Assembly: GCF_004337695.1 (NCBI RefSeq) | Contig: NZ_SJXJ01000010.1 | Coordinates: 62,001-126,000 of the forward strand | Reading direction: 5' to 3' | Source of the DNA: Tenacibaculum sp. M341 | Lineage (GTDB): Bacteria; Bacteroidota; Bacteroidia; Flavobacteriales; Flavobacteriaceae | Length of the DNA stretch: 64,000 nucleotides | Shown here: positions 7,684 through 15,785 of the stretch, piece after piece | Layout: each line of letters begins with the position of its first letter | How positions within the stretch are numbered: position 1 is the first letter of the stretch | Program-made: the position numbers and the translations under genes | Notes under the pieces: generated by a model | Seen by the model: the letters and a program-made list of their open reading frames with translations, nothing else | The model's database searches: none | What the model was told of the DNA's origin: nothing

Positions 7684-8142
7684 TTATTCGGTTATTTTTT
7701 TAAAATATAAATCCGCTTTTTTACTGTCAGGTCCATAAATTTCTAAACTTGGTTCGAGTTCGTTATTTTCCAATCCAATATTCAATTCATATTTATTCGT
7801 ATTCCAATTATTCATTTTAAAGTGTCCAAATTCATAAACCTGCTTTCCTTTCCAATACAATTCAAAAGTGCAATGACCATATTCATTTTTAATTCCTTTT
7901 CGGTTTTTTCCTTCCGCAAAGATTGTCTTTCCGCTATTTTGGTTTACAACTTTAAAATCCGATAAATTTAGAGTGGACTCTACTTTTAAGTCAAACGTAT
8001 TAAAGTCAAATATTTTAGATGAAATTTGAGTAATCAGACAATGTTCGTCTTTTACTTTTTTAGCGTAATTTTTAAAACCATAGAAACTTAAAATTCCGAT
8101 TATTAGAATTGCAATTAAAATTAGATTTCCATTCTTTTTCAT
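7684..8142 (-). CDS. Hypothetical membrane-anchored protein (cassette gene)
   Basis: The 152-residue protein is unrecognised. I chose the ATG at 8142 (MKKNGNLIL) over the in-frame ATG at 8211 because the extra N-terminal residues fall in the boundary element. One N-terminal membrane segment (residues 6-22) precedes a soluble domain with a repeated beta pattern and an ending KKADLYFKKITE. A truncated paralogue sits at 699-965, so this family has moved or duplicated inside the array. Confidence 0.65.
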   Translation of the reverse strand: MKKNGNLILIAILIIGILSFYGFKNYAKKVKDEHCLITQISSKIFDFNTFDLKVESTLNLSDFKVVNQNSGKTIFAEGKNRKGIKNEYGHCTFELYWKGKQVYEFGHFKMNNWNTNKYELNIGLENNELEPSLEIYGPDSKKADLYFKKITE

Positions 8143-8157
8143 TAGTTTTCTTAAATT

Positions 8158-8289
8158 GGTTACAACGGTTTTGTGTATGAGTAGTAGCGTTTTTTTGCAA
8201 CTGCTTTTCAACTTACAATATACTTTATTTAAATGACAAAACGGTTTGAGTTTAAACTTAAACCGCTATTTCTTATACACTGTGTGTCT
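8158..8289 (-). repeat. Cassette-boundary element split by the IS
   Basis: Arms TGTGTATGAGTAGTAGCG and CGCTATTTCTTATACAC are complementary around a central near-palindrome CGGTTTGAGTTTAAACTTAA plus ACCG. The distal end of the unit (GGCTACTATTGTTGTAAG, 11121-11138) lies on the other side of the insertion sequence at 8290-11120. The IS therefore landed inside this element. Confidence 0.6.
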
Positions 8290-8561
8290 GTTGCACAAGT
8301 TACCAAAAAAATAAGGTTTGCTTAGAAAAGAGGTTCCATTAGTTTTTTATTTTTATATATGCAAGGAGTTAAAGTATACCAAGAGAAGTTATTTAATAGT
8401 TTTCGTTTAAGCGATCATGTCCCATCATCAAATTTTTACAGACAATTAAAAGAGATACTTCAATTAGATTTTTTATATAAAGCAACGTCATGTTACTATG
8501 GTAAAAGCGGGCAAAAAAGTATAGATCCTATTGTTTTTTTTAAGCTTAGTTTAATAGGTTA

Positions 8562-9680
8562 TACCATTTCTACGATAATATGATTTTTTCAAATATTTCC
8601 AAATACCTATGATTACTTACTATAGATTTGATTAAGTCTTTATCCATGTCAGTAACCATATTGTGTAGCCATTTTTTAAGTTGATCTATGTTTTCAAAGG
8701 TTTGATTTTTAAAACGTTGCTTAATGTATTGCCACACTTGCTCGCAAGGATTTAATTCAGGAGTATATGGAGGTATTCTAAGTAGATAAATATTTTCAGG
8801 TATTTCTATATTCTTGGTAGCATGAAACCCAGCATTATCTATAACGACAATTTTGTATTCTCTAGGGTTTTGTTTTGAAAACTCATTTAAATAAGCTTCA
8901 AATATATTAGAATCTACACCATTGATTTCCCATACGAAACTATCTCCATTGATTGGAGAGTAGCTACCCCATAAATAAGTATTAGTGAATTTATGTTGAT
9001 AATTTACTATAGGTCGTATACCTACAGCTGCTAAACAATAACCAATAAAAGTCTTTAAACCATATCTTGATTCATCTTGAAAGAATAAATTAATACTATC
9101 AAATTCATCTTTATTTAGATTATTTCTAATCTCGGATAGAGTACTAGGCAGTTTTAAAAAAGTCAGCTGCTGCTTCTTTGTTTTTTTTGACATTACTTTT
9201 TCTAGGAACTTTAATACGACCATGGAGTTTATTGGTGATGTAACACCACAATGTTTTATATTTTATTTCAACTCCATAAGTCTGTTTTACCCATTGTTGA
9301 GCGTCCCAAAATCCATTGAATGAATTATCAGGATCTTCTAGACGATTTTTTAGACCTTCATGAATCTCAGAAGTAATAATTGATGAAGAACATTGACGAC
9401 TTTCTTTCTTTAAATATTCAGATAAACCTAATGATCGGTATTTGTTTAGTCATCTACGTACTGTAGTAACGCTTATACCTAAAGCATCAGATAAATCTTC
9501 CAAACGATCGTAATTATTAGTTTTTAAAAGTATTAGACAATCTAAACGCTTAGACGATTTATAGTTGTCTATTTGACTTTTGTGATTCTTTAAGCATTTA
9601 AGAGATTCTTCTATTGGTGTATTCAAAACTTTGCCCATGAGCGAAAGATAGTGAAAAAGCAAATAATTTCAGAATTGGTA
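8562..9680 (-). mobile_element. IS630-family insertion sequence nested in the IS1182 transposase gene
   Basis: The ends TACCATTTCT (8562) and, inverted, TACCAATTCT (ending 9680) match at 9 of 10 bases. TTA flanks both sides (8559-8561 and 9681-9683), which contains the TA target duplication expected of IS630. Removing 8562-9683 restores the IS1182 reading frame as SLIGYLENIISDRK. Length is 1119 bp. Confidence 0.85.
8570..9638 (-). pseudogene. IS630-family transposase, broken by a stop and a frameshift
   Basis: The protein begins MGKVLNTPIEESLKC (start at 9638) with a helix-turn-helix (LEDLSDALGISVTTVRR). An in-frame TGA at 9450-9452 replaces the expected Trp (RR-W-LNKYRSLG). A +1 frameshift falls in the A6 run at 9156-9161; with five A the frame reads AADFLKLPSTLSEIRNNL. 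The catalytic DDE core follows: FFQDESRYG, VVIDNAGFH and PYTPELNPCEQVWQYIK. Two lesions make it non-functional, although the element itself is structurally complete. Confidence 0.8.
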
Positions 9681-11057
9681 TTATTTAGAAAACATTATAA
9701 GTGATCGTAAACTGATCTCACACTGTAGTATGCGTTTAGATTTGTTATGTTTTTTAGATTATGACATCGATGAAAAACTTCCTTGGCACTCTACTTTTAG
9801 TCGTACTCGTCAATTGTTTCCAGAGTCTGTTTTTGAAAGTGTTTTTACTCAGGTATTAGGTATGTGTATAGAAAAGGGTATGGTAAGTGGACATACTCAA
9901 GCCATTGATTCAGCACCAATAAAAGCGAATGCAAGTATGGATAGTTTGGAGTTAAAAGTGGCTAGTGAAGATTTAGCATCTCATTTAGCTTCTATTCGTC
10001 ATATAAGTAACCGAGATAAAGAAGTTTTTAGAAAAGCAAAGCAAGATAAAACAACGAGAGAACAAAGGACACTAAGTGCTAATAAACAGGAGTTAGATAG
10101 TATTGTATCACGCAATAAGAAATGGAAGAAAAACCAAAATCATCGTCCTGGAGCTAATAATAAAGGAAGTCGCTATACGAGTAACAAAACACATTACAGT
10201 CCTACAGATCCAGATGCACGAATTAGTGTAAAACCAGGTAAGGCACGAAAGTTAAATTATAGTAGTCAACTTAGTGTAGATATTTCAAATCATGTGATTA
10301 CTGATATACAAGCTTATCATGCTGATAAAAAAGATAGTCAATGTTTAGAAGATATTATAAACCGTTTGCATAAACGATTATGGCGATCTGGTTTTTTATT
10401 AGAAAACTGTTTGGCTGATACAGGATATAGTAGTGGTGAGATATATGCTTACTTAGAAAAAAAAGGCATCACCAGTTTTATACCACCTCATGGAACTTAC
10501 AAAGGGGGACCAGAAGGTTTTATTTATGATAAAAAAGGAGATTATTATCAATGTCCTCAAGGAAAAAAGATTCCATTCAAAAAAGTATTTTTAGATTATA
10601 GAACACACACAAAGAAGAAGGAATATCGAGGGTCAAGTAAACTATGCAAAACCTGTCCTATAAAGAACCAATGGTTAGGAAAAACAGTAAAAGAGAAAAA
10701 GTTTAGTGTTACCTATTACCGAGAAGAATATGAACGTAATAGCAAACGAATACATAGTAAACAAGGACGTTACATGAAAGGGAAACGGCAAAGTACAGTA
10801 GAACCCGTTTTTGGTACATTAACCCAGTTTATGGGGCTTCGTAAAATAAATACTTTAGGAATTAAACAAGCAAATAAGGTGATGCATGTATCGGCAATGG
10901 CCTATAATTTGAAAAAATATCTAAAATTCATAAAAAAGACGGTAAAAAGTAAGGTAAAGACTATAAATAGTCTGTTTTTAATAAAAAGGATGTTCGTAGA
11001 CTTTATATCTTACTTTTTAATGTACTCAAAATTAAAAGTAGTCTTATAATTACTAAA

Positions 11058-11084
11058 AAATAAGCCTCTTAAAAAGGCTTATTT
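11058..11084 (+). terminator. Terminator after the IS1182 transposase
   Basis: Inverted repeat AAATAAGCCT (11058-11067) / AGGCTTATTT (11075-11084) lies 9 bp after the transposase stop, inside the right end of the IS. Confidence 0.6.
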
Positions 11085-11144
11085 AAAGTTGTTTTCTGTG
11101 AAATTATAGAGTTGTGCAACGGCTACTATTGTTGTAAGTAGTTT

Positions 11145-11662
11145 TTAATCAACACTTTTTTTCATATAAATAGTTAAATTAGTATAGTCAATTATAGCGT
11201 TAAATTCAGTTAATATGTCAGCGCCTAAAATTCCATCTATTTTATCTATTCCATAATCACTTAATGCAGAGTTTACATAATCAAGATTCATTATGTAAAG
11301 TTCTTTTTTATTAAATGTTAAACCGTTTATTTCTAACTTAACATCCTGAGCTTTTTCAAAAGGTATATCTGTTTTTCCAGCACCAGTTGCTACTTCATTT
11401 GATAACTCCGAGTTTAATTTTAACTCTTGTTGTTTTTTTATGTCTATAGCGGTATTTGTTGCTCCTGTATCTAGAATAAGTCTACTTTTAATACCGTTTA
11501 TATTTGTCATTAAAACCAGATGTCCAGTAATTTCTTTCTCCATTTTAACTTGAATAAATCCAGCCTTAATTAAATTCTGTTTATAATCAGACGAAGGTTC
11601 ATTTTTGTTAAAACAACCAAACAGAATTACTATAAAAAAAAGGAAATTATATTTTTAATCAT
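11145..11662 (-). pseudogene. Retropepsin-like aspartic protease lipoprotein, frameshifted in its signal peptide
   Basis: The frame 11145-11543 encodes a clan AA aspartic protease. It has the active-site motif LILDTGATNTAID near the start and the second-half motif DGILGADILTEFNAIIDY. Upstream, a frame from an ATG at 11662 reads MIKNIISFF and stops. The other frame continues IVILFGCFNKNEPSSDY into the protease. A single missing T in the run of eight at 11634-11641 explains this; with nine T the gene encodes an intact lipoprotein signal (lipobox LFGC). It is the first cassette next to the recombinase remnant. The break may be real, phase-variable or a sequencing slip. The shorter ORF from 11543 could still be made without export. 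Confidence 0.65.
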
Positions 11663-11740
11663 TTTTAATTACTTACAACGTATGGCTAAACACAATTGTG
11701 TTTATTCCCATTATATATACACCAAAAATACTCATATATG
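11663..11740 (-). other. Possible attI-like junction between recombinase remnant and first cassette
   Basis: On the minus strand this is the gap from the recombinase stop to the retropepsin start. It contains GTTTAGCCATACGTTGTAAG, ending with the same CGTTGTAA seen at the ends of the boundary elements. Next to it is a perfect 16-bp palindrome AAACACAATTGTGTTT (11688-11703). In integrons the primary recombination site lies beside the integrase gene and cassettes begin there. The analogy is inference. Confidence 0.4.
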
Positions 11741-11985
11741 TTATAAATCTAAAGAGTTTTTAATATTATCGAAGTTTTTAGTGGCAACATGTGTATATAT
11801 TTCAGTAGTTTTTGTAGAGTTGTGTCCTAATAATACTTGTATATATCTCAAATCAGTTTCGTTTTCTAAAAGATGAGTAGTATATGTGGTGTTACTTTTT
11901 TATTAATGTTGGCTTTTTTAACAGAATTATTAATGTTATTAGCAATACTATATGGAGAAAAAGTAAAGCCTAAAAGGAAAATTTA
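11741..11985 (-). pseudogene. C-terminal remnant of a tyrosine recombinase/integrase
   Basis: In minus-strand reading, [22 protein letters not shown] is followed, after a frame change, by [20 protein letters not shown], then [20 protein letters not shown] and IKNSLDL before TAA at 11741-11743. This is the end of the catalytic domain of a Xer/integron-type tyrosine recombinase. The late box [15 protein letters not shown] with the nucleophilic Tyr is intact. The HxLRHS segment with the catalytic Arg is missing: a deletion of about 14 nt joins VTPH to YTTHLL. Everything N-terminal is gone. It has the same strand as the cassettes and sits at their upstream end. Confidence 0.75.
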
Positions 11986-12029
11986 TCATTCTATTTAGCA
12001 GCTAAAAAACGTTTTTAAATGAAATATTC

Positions 12030-12184
12030 TGTACATTTTTTTTTCAACTCGATTTTGAAGTGTACAAGCGTGTACACTTTTTAAAAAAAATAAAATAAAA
12101 GTGTACAGCATTGTACACTCGAAAAAAAAACCAATAAAAAAGTGTACAAAAAAAATTGTACCACTTTTAAATAAAAGGGTACAA
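12030..12184. repeat. Cluster of GTGTACA inverted repeats
   Basis: Three dyads stand in a row: GTGTACA-AGCG-TGTACAC (12060-12077), GTGTACA-GCAT-TGTACAC (12101-12118) and a looser GTGTACA...TGTACCAC (12142-12164). Single TGTACA (12030-12035) and GGGTACA (12178-12184) sites flank them. Dyad centres are about 41-44 bp apart. T- or A-runs next to the hairpins would also let them act as terminators, the first on the plus and the second on the minus strand. The stretch holds no gene. Confidence 0.7.
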
Positions 12185-12218
12185 TTAAATTTTACTTTAT
12201 AAAACCAGTTAAATGCTA

Positions 12219-13871
12219 TTAATTTTTACTTTGTTTAGCAGCCATTAAAAAAGCATTATAAGCATTAATTATTTTACCAGATTTACTCAATTCTTTAAAA
12301 GAGATTGATTTTTTATCACCATTATCCATAACATTTACAGAAATATCAAAAGTATTACCAGATTCTATAATGATCTTTTTTAAATCTTTGGCAGAAAGTT
12401 CAGGAAAATGAGTCAGTAATAATCCAGCTAAACCAGAAACCATTGGAGCAGCTAAAGAAGTTCCTCTTGAAAAACCAAATTTACTATACTCTTTAGTAGT
12501 GTAAACCTTTAGTCCTGGAGCAAAAACATCAACAGATTTTTTACCATAATTAGAAAAACTAGCAATAATGTTTTCATCTAATTTATATCCGCTAGCACCA
12601 ACAGTAATAAAATTACTAACCAATTCAGCGTCTAAATCACTGTGATAATCATTTGGATAATATTTCAGTTTATCGCTATTAGTAGCATCATTTCCTGCAC
12701 CATGAACAATTAATACATTTTTACTTTCAGCATATTTAATAGCATCCAATACCCAATTTTGATGTAATGAGAATTTTTTACCCCAACTCATATTAATCAC
12801 TCGAGCCCCATTATCTACAGCATATCTAACAGCCAAAGCAATATCTTTATCATGCTCATCACCAGAAGCTACCATTACTATAGGCATCACTTTAATGTTT
12901 TTAGAAAATCCCATAGCACCTAAGTTATTATCTCTATTAGCACCAATAACTCCAGAAACTACAATAGAATGATTAAAAGGAACTTCACCAGAAACAGTAT
13001 TATAGCCATAATTTACATCAGTAATATCATCAGGATTATCACCAGTTATAGTACGTTCTTTATAATCAACGTTGTAAGTTGTAGCTAACATATCCGTATA
13101 CCATTTCGAATAATGTTTATATGTTGCTTCGGTTTGGTTATTTTGGATAGCAGTTTTTAAAAAGTTAGCGTGTTTTATAGTAATTGAATCTTTATTTGAG
13201 TTCAATACCGAATTTAAAACGTCAATATTAATATCTTCTTTTTTAGTTATTTCTTTAATTTTTGCTGAAGCTGTAGCATAAGAGTTTAACCATTCATTAA
13301 AAAAAGAGATAGGATTTTTTAAACCAGTAATGTCTTCTTCTAAAGCTTTCTTAGCTTTTACATACAATTTATAATTGGGTAATTCTTTACTATCAATTTC
13401 TGTTTCCTTTTTAGCTTCAAATTTATCTCGAAATTTTTGAATAATTCTTACTACTTCTGCACTTTGATATTTGATGTATTCACCCTTGGTGTTGCCTAAA
13501 AAATCCCAACCAACCATATCATCAATATATCCATTGTTATCATCATCTTTACCATTATTGGCAATTTCATCTTCATTTACCCAAAGTTGTCCTTTTAAAT
13601 CAATGTGATCAATATCTATTTTAGTATCAATAACAGCTACTATAATTTCTTGCGTTTTTTTATAAGAATTTAATAAACCAGATTTGTATAGTTTTTCTAA
13701 GCTAACTCCAGGAAGTGTGTCTTGTTGATAATCTTTATGGTGCCAGTTTTGCAATTGTTGATCTGATAATTCAACGTTTTTTTTAATAGGGTTTTTATAG
13801 TTTTCTTGACTGTAAGAGAAGTTTGTTATAGAAATAACAAGAGTAGTTAAAATAGCTTTTTTAAGATTCAT
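12219..13871 (-). CDS. Secreted subtilisin-family (S8) serine protease
   Basis: The 550-residue protein starts with a Sec signal peptide (MNLKKAILTTLVISITNFSYSQ). The subtilase catalytic triad is visible: Asp in IVAVIDTKIDIDH, His in VPFNHSIVVSGVIGA and Ser in FSRGTSLAAPMVSGLAGLLL. A Ca-binding-like insertion (NGKDDDNNGYIDD) follows the Asp, and a long helical insert (about residues 150-270) separates Asp from His, as in other Bacteroidota S8 peptidases. There is no C-terminal sorting domain, so it is probably periplasmic or released. It stands alone between the repeat cluster and the immunity-like operon. Confidence in the family is high; the substrate is unknown. Confidence 0.9.
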   Translation of the reverse strand: MNLKKAILTTLVISITNFSYSQENYKNPIKKNVELSDQQLQNWHHKDYQQDTLPGVSLEKLYKSGLLNSYKKTQEIIVAVIDTKIDIDHIDLKGQLWVNEDEIANNGKDDDNNGYIDDMVGWDFLGNTKGEYIKYQSAEVVRIIQKFRDKFEAKKETEIDSKELPNYKLYVKAKKALEEDITGLKNPISFFNEWLNSYATASAKIKEITKKEDINIDVLNSVLNSNKDSITIKHANFLKTAIQNNQTEATYKHYSKWYTDMLATTYNVDYKERTITGDNPDDITDVNYGYNTVSGEVPFNHSIVVSGVIGANRDNNLGAMGFSKNIKVMPIVMVASGDEHDKDIALAVRYAVDNGARVINMSWGKKFSLHQNWVLDAIKYAESKNVLIVHGAGNDATNSDKLKYYPNDYHSDLDAELVSNFITVGASGYKLDENIIASFSNYGKKSVDVFAPGLKVYTTKEYSKFGFSRGTSLAAPMVSGLAGLLLTHFPELSAKDLKKIIIESGNTFDISVNVMDNGDKKSISFKELSKSGKIINAYNAFLMAAKQSKN

Positions 13872-14004
13872 TTTTTATTTTGATTGATTGTTTTTAACCA
13901 TTTTTTAATGGTTTTTTGGCTTTAAATATAGTTAAAGTTATAAGATACCAAATAGCTTGGTTAAGTAGGAGGGAGCTGTTCAGGTAAAATGTATTAAAAG
14001 GATA

Positions 14005-14217
14005 TTATAAATATTCTTTCGATTCAATAAGCTGAATGATCTTTTCATCAAGATTCGGCAATTCACCGTCTGCTATTAAATCTCTTACATATTCTGTATC
14101 TTCCAATACAGGGAATATTCTTTCCAGAATTTTTAATTTATCAGATTCCGTAAGAAAAAAGTATTGCCTTTCAACAATTTGATCTTTCGCTTTATCTCGC
14201 TCTATTTTAATTTTCAT
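14005..14217 (-). CDS. Small hypothetical acidic protein
   Basis: The 70-residue soluble protein (MKIKIERDKAKDQIVERQYF...) is unrecognised. Its start overlaps the stop of the preceding gene by 11 bp, so the two are translationally linked. It is the last gene of the minus-strand operon that appears to descend from the Crp/Fnr regulator. Small acidic proteins in such runs are often immunity proteins, but no family match is claimed. Confidence 0.6.
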   Translation of the reverse strand: MKIKIERDKAKDQIVERQYFFLTESDKLKILERIFPVLEDTEYVRDLIADGELPNLDEKIIQLIESKEYL

Positions 14218-14914
14218 TTAGTATTTCTTCAGAACTAATTTTTACAATAACTTTTTTGTAATCGATCAGAGTGGAGTCTTTATCTAAAATTTCTTGTTCC
14301 TCATCTGTTAATGCATCATATTCTTTTCCATCAGATTTACGAATTTCAATTTCTTTGTCTAGTGTAAATACATCATTGTTATCCCAACCTTCAATGTCAC
14401 CCACATCTTCAATTCGCATAAGTTCTTTGTAAGGGAGTTCGTCAGGGTTCGAAAAATCAAAAAATACAATGTCATACGGACAAGCCCAATAACAACCTTC
14501 AACAGCAATAATGTTTCCTTTATTGGAAGCTATTGCATTCAGCCAACAAAATCCATAACCATCAAATCCAGCTTCAGGAAAATAATTTTTAGTAGTTCCT
14601 TTAGTTACATTTACAATTGTTTGTCCTTGATAGTCTTCTCCACACAACAGATATTCATTACCATTAGCGTGTTGAACCCACGAATACCAAAAATGAGAAT
14701 AGTTTCGTTTAATATCGGCTATAACTTTATTGTTTTTACTGTCTTTAATAATTCCACGAGTGTATTGCCAAGTATTTTCTCCTGTATGGTAAGAGGAAAT
14801 AGTTAAGTAATAGTTTCCAGAAGGAGCATAAATTTTATCAGATTCTTTTGTTTTTTTCTCAAGTTTAAAAAAACTTGCTATTTCTTTTCTCCAGTTTTTA
14901 TATTTTTCATTCAT
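14207..14914 (-). CDS. Hypothetical protein
   Basis: I chose the ATG at 14914 (MNEKYKNWRKEI) because it forms a 4-bp ATGA overlap with the stop of the upstream gene; another in-frame ATG lies at 14941. The 235-residue protein has no signal peptide. It has many aromatic and Gly-rich turns (YAPSGNYYLTISSY, HFWYSWVQHANGNEYLLCGE, GYGFCWLNAIASNKGN) that suggest a WD40- or propeller-like beta-sheet fold. I do not know its function. Confidence 0.6.
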   Translation of the reverse strand: MNEKYKNWRKEIASFFKLEKKTKESDKIYAPSGNYYLTISSYHTGENTWQYTRGIIKDSKNNKVIADIKRNYSHFWYSWVQHANGNEYLLCGEDYQGQTIVNVTKGTTKNYFPEAGFDGYGFCWLNAIASNKGNIIAVEGCYWACPYDIVFFDFSNPDELPYKELMRIEDVGDIEGWDNNDVFTLDKEIEIRKSDGKEYDALTDEEQEILDKDSTLIDYKKVIVKISSEEILNEN

Positions 14915-15393
14915 TTTTTTCCTATAACTGTCATTGTCCATTTATTTTGATGGTTACTTAGTTCATCGTCCAAGCAATCAAACATAAAATAAACACCGTT
15001 AGATAATTTAATCTCTACACATCCAACTTCAAATGTAGTTTTTGAAAAGTCTATATTTAAGTTGTTAAGCTCTTGTATTGTATCTAGCAAATTTGGGCTT
15101 GCTTTTCCGTTTGGTAAAATCCACCAATTTATAATTGAAATGCTTTCACCACCATAAATATTGGTAATATAGTCAGTGAAAATTCCACTTAAATGATTAC
15201 TATCATCAAAATGTAGCTCAATATTACCATACCTCCAAATAGCAGAAGAAGCTATCGTTTGTTTATGCAGCCAATCTTCAGGAGGAAATCCTTGATTAAT
15301 TATTTCTTCTTTAGATTCACCTAATTTAAGAAAACCAAATTTTCCAGTTTTTACGAATTCTAGAATATCTAATTCCACTTTAATTTTTTGCAT
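14911..15393 (-). CDS. Hypothetical protein
   Basis: The 160-residue soluble protein has the motif FGFLKLGESKEEIINQGFPPEDW, then IWRYGNIELHFDDSNHLSGI. This arrangement occurs in small hypothetical proteins found with polymorphic-toxin immunity genes. The family is not named. It overlaps the next gene by 4 bp and follows the Imm51-like gene by 12 bp. Confidence 0.6.
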   Translation of the reverse strand: MQKIKVELDILEFVKTGKFGFLKLGESKEEIINQGFPPEDWLHKQTIASSAIWRYGNIELHFDDSNHLSGIFTDYITNIYGGESISIINWWILPNGKASPNLLDTIQELNNLNIDFSKTTFEVGCVEIKLSNGVYFMFDCLDDELSNHQNKWTMTVIGKK

Positions 15394-15405
15394 TCAAATA
15401 TTGAT

Positions 15406-15765
15406 TTAATCCCATTCTATTTCATTTCCTTCATTTTTCACTATTTCATAAAGTGTATCTTCATTCTCAATTAAATTTTCAATAATTGTTACAAAATTTT
15501 CGGCTCTTTGTTCATTTTCAGAAGTTAAATCATAGTAAGCCACATACATTCCTGCTTCTGGATCAGTATTCATGTTGATTGTAATTTCTGAATAATTTTT
15601 AGCTAAATAATAATTGAAAAAAGCTTCCCAATTATATCCATTCATGTAAGCTTCTTCATTATACTGCTTCATTTTTTCGCCTATTTTAAAAGGCTTGTCT
15701 TTTTCTATGTAGAAACAAACAGATAATGACGTTTCGTGTTTTCTAATTGATACATAATCTTTCAT
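15406..15765 (-). CDS. Imm51-like immunity protein
   Basis: The 119-residue protein carries MNGYNWEAFFNYYLAKNYSE, DPEAGMYVAYYDL and a C-terminal NEGNEIEWD. These match my memory of the Imm51 family, immunity proteins of polymorphic toxin systems that neutralise a cognate toxin in the cytoplasm. No toxin gene is adjacent. The family assignment is from recalled motifs and should be tested with a profile search. Confidence 0.6.
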   Translation of the reverse strand: MKDYVSIRKHETSLSVCFYIEKDKPFKIGEKMKQYNEEAYMNGYNWEAFFNYYLAKNYSEITINMNTDPEAGMYVAYYDLTSENEQRAENFVTIIENLIENEDTLYEIVKNEGNEIEWD

Positions 15766-15785
15766 AATTTTTGTTTTTATTTTGT

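Larger units (their letters stand above)
8359..11049 (+). pseudogene. IS1182-family transposase, interrupted after codon 67
   Basis: The N-terminal part (MQGVKVYQEKLFNSFRLSD... to SLIGY) is the DUF772-type domain of IS1182 transposases. After the nested element the frame resumes with LENIISDRKLISHCSMRLDL at about 9685 and runs to the stop at 11049. The downstream part carries the DDE-type catalytic region, with DSAPIKANASMD, DTGYSSGEIYAYLEK and STVEPVFGTLTQFMGLRK. A Cys cluster (KLCKTCPIK) lies between. Joining the two parts gives about 523 residues, the full family length. It cannot be translated through while the IS630 copy is present. Confidence 0.85.
8290..11120 (+). mobile_element. IS1182-family insertion sequence, split by an IS630-family element
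   Basis: Terminal inverted repeats start GTTGCACAAGTTA at 8290 and, read inward from the right end, GTTGCACAACTCTA (11120 leftward). The total is 2831 bp. Without the nested element it is about 1.7 kb, normal for IS1182. The transposase lies between the ends. I see no clear target duplication. It disrupts a cassette-boundary element. Confidence 0.8.

Noticed and set aside
88-8289. The repeated elements as a CRISPR array
   Set aside because: Copies are 400-800 bp apart with genes between them, are of uneven sequence and length, and have no short unique spacers or cas genes.
8290-8298. A target-site duplication flanking IS1182
   Set aside because: The bases outside GTTGCACAA on the two sides (TGTGTCT and GGCTAC) do not match.
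9156-9161. Programmed frameshift in the IS630 transposase
   Set aside because: Some IS630 members use one, but the direction here is +1, the run is not a canonical slippery heptamer, and a separate in-frame TGA at 9450-9452 already breaks the gene.
11682-11876. Plus-strand frame over the recombinase remnant
   Set aside because: The minus strand gives a clear tyrosine-recombinase end; the plus frame has no recognisable content.
12060-12118. The GTGTACA dyads as a CRISPR or short tandem repeat array
   Set aside because: Only three units, AT-rich tails between them, and no unique spacers.
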